A stretch of DNA of 64,000 nt, taken from positions 1 through 64,000 of the forward strand of contig NZ_SDIF01000012.1 of the NCBI RefSeq assembly GCF_004122735.1. Direction: 5' to 3'. Origin of the DNA: Streptomyces sioyaensis (GTDB taxonomy: Bacteria; Actinomycetota; Actinomycetes; Streptomycetales; Streptomycetaceae). The translations under genes and the position numbers were made by a program. Below, one piece after another: positions 57,469-64,000 of the stretch. The notes under the pieces were generated by a model. The model saw nothing but the letters and a program-made list of their open reading frames with translations, ran no database searches and was not told the DNA's origin. The first letter of the stretch is position 1. The number at the start of each line of letters is the position of its first letter.

Positions 57469-57503
57469 GCCGGGGGCCGACGCCACATGCGTCGGCCCCC
57501 GGC
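57469..57503. terminator. strong bidirectional terminator
   Basis: GCCGGGGGCCGACGC (57469-57483) and GCGTCGGCCCCCGGC (57489-57503) pair perfectly over 15 bp around CACAT, between the convergent epimerase and DUF4232 genes. The longest perfect hairpin I found in the window. Confidence 0.88.
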
Positions 57504-57517
57504 TGCACCGGCAGCGG

Positions 57518-58060
57518 TCAGGAGGCGCCGGGCGGCGTCGCCGACCAGGCGGTCACGGACAGCGCCGCACCATCGACGTCCTTGTCGAACGCCAGGACGC
57601 TGTGCGCGTTGCCACCCGCCGGGGAGACCTGGAGGTACTTGGCCTTCGCGGACGGCCCGGCGTGGCTCCAGACGAGGTCGGCGTAGGCGCTCTTGCCCGG
57701 CTTGAGCGTGACCTGGTGGGCGCCCGGGTCCTTCGCGAAGTAGGTGTCACCGCGGTGCACGGTGGTCTTCATGGCCGAGTGGCCAGCGCCCTGCAGCGCC
57801 AGCCCCGGGTACCCGGATATCGCGCAGGTGCTCTTGCCGGTGTTGGTCACCCGCAGGTAGGTGCCCTCGTGGTTCATCCCGGCCTGGCCCGAACCCGCGC
57901 TGGTGGTCGAGACCTTCAGCGCCCCCGGTCCGCACGAGCCGGCAGCCCCCGCGCCGGAGCCGGCCGAACCCGCCGCGGCGGCGATTCCTGCACTCGCCCC
58001 CGCGGCCAGCACGACGGCGGCGGTGACGGTGACAGCCCTACGCAGACCACGGATGGTCAT
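57518..58060 (-). CDS. secreted DUF4232-type protein
   Basis: 180 residues. A signal peptide (VTVTAAVVLAAGASAGIAAA) leads to a Gly/Ala-rich linker and a DUF4232-like beta-sandwich: LRVTNTGKSTCAISGYPGLAL (with the typical NTG...C..GYPG motif), VTLKPGKSAYADLVWSH and a C-terminal beta strand. There are two Cys, probably forming a disulfide (SCGPGAL and STCAISG). Function is unknown; such proteins are abundant in streptomycete secretomes. Confidence 0.85.
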   Translation of the reverse strand: MTIRGLRRAVTVTAAVVLAAGASAGIAAAAGSAGSGAGAAGSCGPGALKVSTTSAGSGQAGMNHEGTYLRVTNTGKSTCAISGYPGLALQGAGHSAMKTTVHRGDTYFAKDPGAHQVTLKPGKSAYADLVWSHAGPSAKAKYLQVSPAGGNAHSVLAFDKDVDGAALSVTAWSATPPGAS

Positions 58061-58417
58061 CAGTCATCAACTCCCTCTTCTCCGGCATCCGGAGAAATAG
58101 CGGTGCCCTCCCCACCGCCCGGTTGCGCACGGTTCCGTCGCTCCGTCCGCGAAGGCACCGGGCAGGGCGCCCTCCGGCGACAGCACCGGACCGTCGATCC
58201 GGGCGGTGGGTTGGGCATGCGTTTTGTGCACCACCCACCCTGGGCACCTCCGCTGATGATCCACTAACGCCTCACTAACACCCGAAATACGCAAAGGGAG
58301 CAGGCAGGCCGGGGAGTACGGGAAGGGTGCGGGGGCGCGGGCCCACCAGGCGGTGCACGGTGCGGTGCGGCCGGACCGGGGGACGAGGCGACTGAAGCCC
58401 GTCCGAGCAGACGTGCG
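58061..58417. other. 357-nt divergent spacer
   Basis: Contains a short AT-richer direct repeat (CACTAACGCC and CACTAACACC near 58261-58282) followed by CGAAATACGC, a plausible promoter zone. Otherwise there is no supported gene or hairpin. It serves the minus-strand DUF4232 gene and the plus-strand FUSC gene. Confidence 0.45.
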
Positions 58418-60739
58418 ATGCTGGAGCACCGGGGATCATGGCAAGAAGTGGGAGCGTACGGCAGCGTGGTGGCAGCGATACGGCGGGCGGGGACGAACAC
58501 CTGGGACCGTTTCGCGGCATCCGACCCGGGGCTGCTGCGACTGATGGCGGGACTGCGGACGGTCGGGGCCATCGTGCTCACCCTCCTCGTCCTCGCGCTG
58601 CTCGGCACCGGCGTCCCCTTGATGGTCGCGGGCTCCATGGTCGCCATGGTGTCCACCTTCGCGATCAGGGAGAAGGAGGTGCGCGGCCAGGCGATCACGC
58701 TGGCTCTCGGCCTGCCCGTCGCGCTCGCCGCCATGTCGCTGGGCGCGCTGCTGCACACCCTGGTCATCGCCGGCGACGTGTTCTTCGTGCTGCTGATCTT
58801 CGCCGCCGTCTACTTCCGGCGGTTCGGTGACCGCGGCACCGCCCTCGGCCTGATCGGGTTCCAGGTCTACTTCATCTCGCTGTTCGTGCAGGCCAGCGTC
58901 CGCACCCTGCCCGTGCTGTATCTGACGCTGGCCGTCGCCATCGGGTGCAGCGCCCTCGTCCGGTTCGCCGTCGTGCCGCAGACTCCCCAGCGCACCCTGA
59001 GCCGGCTGCGCGAGGCCTTCCGGGCCCGCCTCGCCCAGCTGCTGGCGACCCAGAACGAGCTGTTGGACGTGGGCCCCGAGGAGCTCGACAAGGTCCTGGA
59101 CGACCTGCGCCGGCACACCGCCCGGCTGCACGAGGCGGCACTGATGATCCAGGGCCTCCTGGAGGAGGGCACGCGGGACGAAGCCGCGGCCGGCCTGGTG
59201 CAGCGTCGCGTCGCGGAGGCCGAGGTCGCCGCCGAGCGGCTGGGCATGCTGCTGCTCAACGCCCGCAGCGCCGGGCGCGCGGACACCCTCACCATGCATC
59301 TGCCGCATGCGCCGGTGCCGGCCACGGGCACCCGCATACGGACCGAGGACGAGGCGATCCGCACGTTGCGCCGCGATCTGAACGCCCTCCTCGTGCTGGT
59401 CGCCCGGCCCACGCCCGGCGGCCGCGGCACCGCGGTGGCCCATGTACGCAACCGGCTGCTCGGCTACCGGGACGAGGAGAACCTGCCGCCCGCCTCCCCC
59501 GCCGTCCAGGACGTCTTCCGCGGGCTCGGTGAGGCCGCGCGTTCCGTGCTGGGTCTGCGGCTGGCGCTGGACGGACCGCAGGACGAGTCGGACGACTCCC
59601 CGGCCACCACGCGTTCGCGCGAGGAGTTCGACGCCGAGGACCTCGCGATCGACGTCGCCGAGGAGGCCGAGGAGCCGGAGGACGACCGCACCGGGCTGCA
59701 ACGGCCCACCACCCGGGCCGCGTTCCAGGTCGCGGTGGGCTCGACGCTGGCCATGATCGGGGGCGAGTTCCTGTCCAGCCAGCGCTGGTACTGGGCGGTG
59801 CTGACCTGCTGGGTGGTCTTCCTCAACACCGCGTCCACGGGCGAGATCCTGGTCAAGGGCTACCGCCGGCTGGTGGGCACGGTCCTCGGCGTGGTCGCCG
59901 GTGTCGCGCTCGCCGGGCTGGTCGGCAACCACACCTGGACCGCGTTCGCGCTGGTACTGCTCTGCATCTTCGGGATGTTCTTCACCGCGCCGCTGTCCTA
60001 CGCGCTGGTGTCCTTCTTCGTCACCGCGATGCTCGGACTGCTCTACACCCTGCTCAACACCTACAGCCTCGATGTGCTGGTGCTGCGCATCGAGGAGACC
60101 GCGCTGGGTGCCGCCTGCGGGATCATCGGCGCGGTGCTGGTGCTGCCGGTGCACACCGACCGCCGTACGGACGAGCTGCTGGGCACGGTGCTGGTCCGGC
60201 TGCGGGACGTGGTGACCGCCGCGGTGGAACAGCTCAGCGGCGGGCCCGCCGTCGACCTGCTGGGCAAGGCGCGCGAGCTGGACGAGGCGCTGGACGAGCT
60301 GCGCGCCTCCATCCAGCCGCTGACCCACCCGATCACCCCGCTACGGGTACGGCGGCGGACCGCCCGCTATCTGGTGGCCCTCCTGGAGACCTCCGCCTAT
60401 CACGCCCGTTCCCTGGCGGCGACCGCGGAACTCGTCCCGTACAGCAAGACGATCGCGGCCGACCCGCGCCTGGAGCGGGCCGGCCGGCGGATCGCGTACA
60501 ACATCGATCTGATCGTCGCGCGGGTGCTGGAGGAGAGCACCGAGGGCGAGGTCCAGTCCGGCGCCAGCGTCGCCGCGATGCTGGAGACGGCCGGCTCCGG
60601 CGCGCTGCGGACGGGCACGGTCACCTTCCGCGTGCTGCGGCATCTCCAGCGCCTCGACGAGGGAGTGGTGGGTATCGCCCGCCCCCTCGACGTGCCGGTG
60701 GCCGGCCGCAGCGGAGGCGGCAGCGGCAAGGCGTCCTGA
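58418..60739 (+). CDS. FUSC-family (aromatic acid exporter-like) membrane protein
   Basis: 773 residues with two repeats of a membrane module. The first is about six helices at residues 45-190 (IVLTLLVLALLGTGVPLMVA onwards) and the second about 430-570 (AAFQVAVGSTLAMIGGEFLS, SSQRWYWAVLTCWVVFLNT). Large cytoplasmic helical regions lie between and after. The KGYRRLVGTVLGVVAGV segment is the FUSC signature seen in YccS/AaeB relatives. Members are thought to be efflux channels or envelope-stress proteins. It is monocistronic; an acidic linker (EEFDAEDLAIDVAEEAEEPE) separates the modules. Confidence 0.85.
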   Translation: MLEHRGSWQEVGAYGSVVAAIRRAGTNTWDRFAASDPGLLRLMAGLRTVGAIVLTLLVLALLGTGVPLMVAGSMVAMVSTFAIREKEVRGQAITLALGLPVALAAMSLGALLHTLVIAGDVFFVLLIFAAVYFRRFGDRGTALGLIGFQVYFISLFVQASVRTLPVLYLTLAVAIGCSALVRFAVVPQTPQRTLSRLREAFRARLAQLLATQNELLDVGPEELDKVLDDLRRHTARLHEAALMIQGLLEEGTRDEAAAGLVQRRVAEAEVAAERLGMLLLNARSAGRADTLTMHLPHAPVPATGTRIRTEDEAIRTLRRDLNALLVLVARPTPGGRGTAVAHVRNRLLGYRDEENLPPASPAVQDVFRGLGEAARSVLGLRLALDGPQDESDDSPATTRSREEFDAEDLAIDVAEEAEEPEDDRTGLQRPTTRAAFQVAVGSTLAMIGGEFLSSQRWYWAVLTCWVVFLNTASTGEILVKGYRRLVGTVLGVVAGVALAGLVGNHTWTAFALVLLCIFGMFFTAPLSYALVSFFVTAMLGLLYTLLNTYSLDVLVLRIEETALGAACGIIGAVLVLPVHTDRRTDELLGTVLVRLRDVVTAAVEQLSGGPAVDLLGKARELDEALDELRASIQPLTHPITPLRVRRRTARYLVALLETSAYHARSLAATAELVPYSKTIAADPRLERAGRRIAYNIDLIVARVLEESTEGEVQSGASVAAMLETAGSGALRTGTVTFRVLRHLQRLDEGVVGIARPLDVPVAGRSGGGSGKAS

Positions 60740-60806
60740 GCCGGAGCCTGCCGGACGCTCACCGGGGCGGCCCGGGGCTCCGCCCGATTGCGGTCCAGGG
60801 CGTGCT

Positions 60807-61541
60807 CTACCGGGGCCGTTCCTGGTCCGTCGCGCCCGCGCCGGAGCGGCACGCGGGGTGCCCCCAGCCCTCGTCGTTCTTGGAGATCGGCTCGCCCGCA
60901 GCGTAGGAGCGCCCGCAGCGGCAGCGGCCGGGGAACTTGGCCTTGAGCGTGCGCGCCGGCTTGCCCCCGCCGCGCCGCTGCGGTGCGGAGGCCGTCCGCG
61001 CCGTGGCGCCGGAGGTACCTCGACGGGTGCCGGCGGACCGCGCGGCGGCCGCGGCGGCCGGCGGCTGCGGGGAGCCGAGTTCACTGCCGGCGGCCTCCTG
61101 CTCGGTCGCCGCCTGGCTCGCGGCCCGGTCGGCGAAGTCGTTCAGCGGGTCCCCGTCGACCTGGTGCGCGGGCACGTACCGGAACTCCACGGAGCGGCCG
61201 GCGAGCAGCGCGTCGATGCGTACGACCAGTTCCTGGTTGGCGACCGGCTTGCCCGCGGACGTCTTCCACCCCTTGCGCTTCCAGCCGGGCAGCCAGGTCG
61301 TGACGGCCTTCATCGCGTACTGGGAGTCCATCCGGATCTCCAGCGGTACGGCCGGATCCGTGGCGGTCAGCAGGCGTTCCAGGGCCGTGAGCTCGGCGAC
61401 ATTGTTGGTCGCGGTGCCCAGCGGCCCGGCCTCCCACCGCACGACGGTGTCCGCACCATCGGCGATGACCCAGGCCCAGCCCGCGGGCCCGGGGTTTCCT
61501 TTCGACGCGCCGTCACAAGCGGCACTCACGCGTTCAGCCAT
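60807..61541 (-). CDS. ribonuclease HI with a cysteine-rich C-terminal extension
   Basis: 244 residues. The RNase H fold (about 1-145) shows the acidic catalytic set: Asp in SAACDGASKGNPGPAGW, Glu in NNVAELTALERLL, Asp in RMDSQYAMK and Asp in LNDFADRAAS. The remaining 100 residues are an Ala/Arg/Gly-rich linker and a compact end with CRCGRSYAAGEPISKND ... GWGHPACR, a probable zinc-binding motif not part of standard RNase HI. It cleaves RNA in RNA:DNA hybrids. Start ATG 61541 is chosen by family; ATG 61553 is possible. Confidence 0.87.
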   Translation of the reverse strand: MAERVSAACDGASKGNPGPAGWAWVIADGADTVVRWEAGPLGTATNNVAELTALERLLTATDPAVPLEIRMDSQYAMKAVTTWLPGWKRKGWKTSAGKPVANQELVVRIDALLAGRSVEFRYVPAHQVDGDPLNDFADRAASQAATEQEAAGSELGSPQPPAAAAAARSAGTRRGTSGATARTASAPQRRGGGKPARTLKAKFPGRCRCGRSYAAGEPISKNDEGWGHPACRSGAGATDQERPR

Positions 61542-61650
61542 GGGCGCGATCATGCCAGGCGGCGGCCCGCCGGGGCGAAGCCGCCTCCGGACGGGCTCGA
61601 TGCCGCCCGGTCCCCCGGGCAGGCCGTACGGGCACACGCGGGGCGGGCCC

Positions 61651-61714
61651 GAGGCACCACGGAAGCGAGGCGCCACGAGAGCGAGGCACCTCAGACGCGA
61701 GGCGCCACAGACGC
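61651..61714. repeat. 16-bp tandem repeat, four units
   Basis: GAGGCACCACGGAAGC (61651), GAGGCGCCACGAGAGC (61667), GAGGCACCTCAGACGC (61683) and GAGGCGCCACAGACGC (61699) follow head to tail in the 210-nt spacer between the RNase HI and AIM24 genes (AIM24 ends at 61752). Confidence 0.8.
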
Positions 61715-61751
61715 GAACATGCCAAGATACTTCGGCCCCGAACCCGCAAGG

Positions 61752-62429
61752 TCAGTTCCCGGCCGACTTCTCCGGGCGGAGTTCGCTGGGCCGGACGATG
61801 ACGAACCCCTCGCCTTCGAGGCGGAGTTGGACGGCCTCGCCGGAGCCGCCGCGGAGCATCGAACCGAGGCTCTGCGAACGGTGCAGCCCCGTGTGCAAAC
61901 CGCTGCTCCAGCCGACCACGGCATCGGTGTCGACGAAGACCGGGGACTGCGGGGAGACGGGTATGACGATGGGGTTGCCCTCGCACATCACGCCCAGCTT
62001 TCCCTGGCCGCTGAAGACGGAGTTGAAGAGTCCGCCGCCCACCATGCCCGCGCCCTTGACGACCTTGATCTCATAGGAGAGGGACGGGTCGAAACACAGC
62101 ACATTGCGGCCGTTGACGGTGAGGCCGTCGCCAGCGGCGAGGTCGATGATGAAGCAGTTGGCCGCCTCGTGCGCGAACCACACCTCGCCGCGGCCCCGTA
62201 CGGCCATCAGCGCCAGCCCCTCGCCGGTGACCGCGCGCTTGAGGAACTTTCCGACCCCCTGACCCTGCTTCTCGAATTGCAGCTCACCGCGGTAGGCGAT
62301 CATCGCGCCCTGCCGCGCGTAGCACTCCCCGTCCAGCGCGTATTTCAGCGACTTGGCGTTCTGCTGCACCATGCCGGGCGCGGTGGCCTGCGTCGCCATG
62401 TTCTCGGCGGCAAAGAGATCACTGTTCAT
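61752..62429 (-). CDS. AIM24-family protein
   Basis: 225 residues of the AIM24/TRAP-like family (beta-rich, Gly-patterned): YALDGECYARQGAMIAYRGE at the start of the core and GEGLALMAVRGRGEVWFAHE, DGLTVNGRNVLCFDPSLSYE, GGLFNSVFSGQGKLGVMCEG in order. Fungal Aim24 affects mitochondrial inner-membrane organisation; bacterial roles are unclear. There is no signal peptide. It is monocistronic, divergent from the sugar transferase. Confidence 0.87.
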   Translation of the reverse strand: MNSDLFAAENMATQATAPGMVQQNAKSLKYALDGECYARQGAMIAYRGELQFEKQGQGVGKFLKRAVTGEGLALMAVRGRGEVWFAHEAANCFIIDLAAGDGLTVNGRNVLCFDPSLSYEIKVVKGAGMVGGGLFNSVFSGQGKLGVMCEGNPIVIPVSPQSPVFVDTDAVVGWSSGLHTGLHRSQSLGSMLRGGSGEAVQLRLEGEGFVIVRPSELRPEKSAGN

Positions 62430-62707
62430 GACAAGAATGCTAGAGCGCGCCGTGGCGGGGCACCCGGGAAGTCCGTCGACAGGTACCGGAGCGCTGCTTC
62501 CGGTCCGGATTCCCGGCCCGACGGGACGGCTGAAATCGGTTCATACCTTCCGCGAGTTGTAAACACGGGGACACAAGAACACTCAAAATAGGTAAACCGC
62601 AGCAGTCAGGCGCAACGTGCTCTAGCGTCACGTCCGACACGGGGCGGTGGTCTGTGCCAGGGGGGCGACGACTGCGCCGGAATGAGGGGACGACCAAGTG
62701 GGGGGCC

Positions 62708-64000
62708 ATGGGGTTGTTCGAAGCTGCCGGATCACGGGTGATGGAATCGCCCGCCGGAACAGCCGAATTGGATCGCGCGCCGGAACACCACAGGGGAGGA
62801 AAAAGGCACACGCCCGCCGAACGACGGCTCTTACCGGTGGCGTTGGCCGTTGACGCAATCGGGGCCGTGCTACCGGTCGCCGCGCTGTGTGCCATGACGG
62901 GGCAGCCCCATCCGCTGCTCGTCGCGACGCTGGCCGGTGCGTCGTGGCTGGCCGTTGGGGCATCGAAGAATCGTTACACCCGAGACGAACTGGACGCCGG
63001 TGCCCTGCTGCCCGTCTTCCGGGACTGGCTGACCATGCTGGGGGTGCTGGCCGTCGCCTGCGTCGCGACGCGGGTCGACTTCTCGCTGGAGATCTGTGTG
63101 CCGGCGCTGCTGCCGTGTCTTGCGCTGGGCGTGGCCCGGCGCAAGCTCGCGCACCGGTATCTGCTCGCCATCCGGCGCCGTGCGCGGGCGCTGCGGCGGG
63201 TGCTGATCGTCGGGGAGGCGGGCGCGGTCGATGTGGTGCTCGCGGAGCTGGGGCACCACACCGACCACGAATATGTCGTCGTCGGAAGCTGTCTGATCGG
63301 CGACGAAGCGACCGATTCGGCACTGCCCGTCTACGACCGGCTCACGTCCGACGGCGAGGCACCCGAAGGGGCACTGGACGGGGAGCGGGTCCTGAGGTGC
63401 GCCGCCGAACTCGGCGCCGATCTCGTCTTCGTGGCGCCGGGCCGGCAGATGCCCGCGGCCCGGGTGCGGCGGCTGGCCTGGGCCCTGCACGACGGGGGAC
63501 GAAATCTGGCCATACTGCCGGGCCTGATCGACGTCTCGCAGCACCGTGTCCGGCTCGCCAAGGCGGCGGGGCTGACGGTGATGCACATAGACCCGGCGGC
63601 GCGTCGGGGCATTCCGGTACTGCTGAAGCAGGCCACCGACCGGCTGGGGGCGTTGCTGCTGCTCGTGCTGCTCTCCCCCGTCTTCGCCGCGGTGGCCACG
63701 GCCATAAGGCTCAGCACCGCGGGCCCGGTGTTCTACTGGCAGATCCGGGTCGGCCGGGATCTGCGGCCGTTCCGGATGTGGAAGTTCCGCACCATGGTGG
63801 TCACCGCCGACCGGATGCGGGCCGCGCTGGAGTCGGCCAACGAGCACGACGGAGCGATGTTCAAGATGCGGCGGGATCCGCGGGTGACGCGGGTCGGCCG
63901 GCTGTTGCGCCGCTTCTCACTGGACGAACTGCCGCAGCTCTTCAACGTCCTGGCCGGCCATATGTCCTTGGTCGGTCCACGGCCGCCGCTGCCCGAGGAG
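62708..64000 (+). CDS. polyprenyl-phosphate sugar transferase for exopolysaccharide (incomplete at window end), TTA-containing
   Basis: 431 codons are visible and the frame is still open at the window end. The N-terminal part has about four membrane helices (VALAVDAIGAVLPVAALCAM onwards). A nucleotide-binding-like middle (RVLIVGEAGAVDVVLAEL) and another helix (GALLLLVLLSPVFAAVATAI) precede the Bac_transf domain with FYWQIRVGRDLRPFRMWKFR, RFSLDELPQLFNVLAG and MSLVGPRPPLPEE. These proteins transfer a sugar-1-phosphate to undecaprenyl phosphate, initiating exopolysaccharide assembly. Codon 42 (62831-62833) is TTA, predicting bldA control. The 278-nt upstream spacer has an AT-richer promoter-like patch near 62570-62600. 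Confidence 0.87.
   Translation, partial: MGLFEAAGSRVMESPAGTAELDRAPEHHRGGKRHTPAERRLLPVALAVDAIGAVLPVAALCAMTGQPHPLLVATLAGASWLAVGASKNRYTRDELDAGALLPVFRDWLTMLGVLAVACVATRVDFSLEICVPALLPCLALGVARRKLAHRYLLAIRRRARALRRVLIVGEAGAVDVVLAELGHHTDHEYVVVGSCLIGDEATDSALPVYDRLTSDGEAPEGALDGERVLRCAAELGADLVFVAPGRQMPAARVRRLAWALHDGGRNLAILPGLIDVSQHRVRLAKAAGLTVMHIDPAARRGIPVLLKQATDRLGALLLLVLLSPVFAAVATAIRLSTAGPVFYWQIRVGRDLRPFRMWKFRTMVVTADRMRAALESANEHDGAMFKMRRDPRVTRVGRLLRRFSLDELPQLFNVLAGHMSLVGPRPPLPEE

Overview
The window is high-GC actinobacterial chromosome, almost certainly Streptomyces. Indicators are GC-saturated third codon positions, frequent GTG/TTG starts, a WhiB-like protein, an NsrR/Hmp pair with the three-cysteine NsrR signature, an isorenieratene-type carotenoid locus, an ATP-grasp RiPP pair, SigK/RskA, and only two in-frame TTA (bldA-type) leucine codons that I could find. 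I see no rRNA, tRNA, insertion sequence, prophage or CRISPR array. Many minus-strand and plus-strand open frames are shadows caused by GC bias.

Layout. 0-11 kb: an amino-acid catabolic region. It holds a 2-oxoadipate dioxygenase/decarboxylase-like protein (HglS/DUF1338), a DAO-type flavoenzyme, a cationic-amino-acid-type permease, two LysR regulators, a YdiJ-like FAD/Fe-S D-2-hydroxyacid dehydrogenase and a Glu/Leu/Phe/Val dehydrogenase. Together they could turn a lysine-derived 2-oxoadipate into D-2-hydroxyglutarate, 2-oxoglutarate and glutamate. 11-19.5 kb: secreted proteins (PASTA-like, GH5 glycosidase, Tat metallophosphoesterase, S13 D-Ala-D-Ala carboxypeptidase), a truncated phosphotransferase and a VOC protein. 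19.5-29.4 kb: nsrR and hmp with a clear NsrR-type operator, GNAT, lipoproteins, ornithine cyclodeaminase, a striking secreted Trp/His repeat protein, a WhiB-like protein, an FMN reductase and an OmpR/HK two-component pair. 29.7-35.5 kb: a PaoABC-type molybdenum hydroxylase operon divergent from an Rrf2 regulator, then a TTA-containing SfnB/DszC-like flavoprotein.

36-51 kb is the specialised-metabolism core. It starts with a two-gene graspetide locus (precursor plus ATP-grasp ligase, no methyltransferase). A hydrolase and SigK/RskA follow, then crtY-crtU converging on a minus-strand gene set: thioesterase, MFS exporter, ACP, stand-alone ketosynthase, crtI, crtB and a Rieske/DUF5914 protein. 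No crtE (GGPP synthase) is present. The tight packing of a KS/ACP pair directly upstream of crtI is the most unusual architecture in the window.

51-64 kb: a translationally coupled four-gene operon (DUF1023 hydrolase, acyltransferase, NarL-type kinase and regulator), a TetR/epimerase divergent pair with a palindromic operator, a DUF4232 secreted protein, a FUSC-type membrane protein, RNase HI with an extra cysteine-rich tail, an AIM24 protein, and at the right edge an incomplete, TTA-containing polyprenyl-phosphate sugar transferase. Eight short intergenic tandem repeats (5 to 28-nt units) are scattered through the window.
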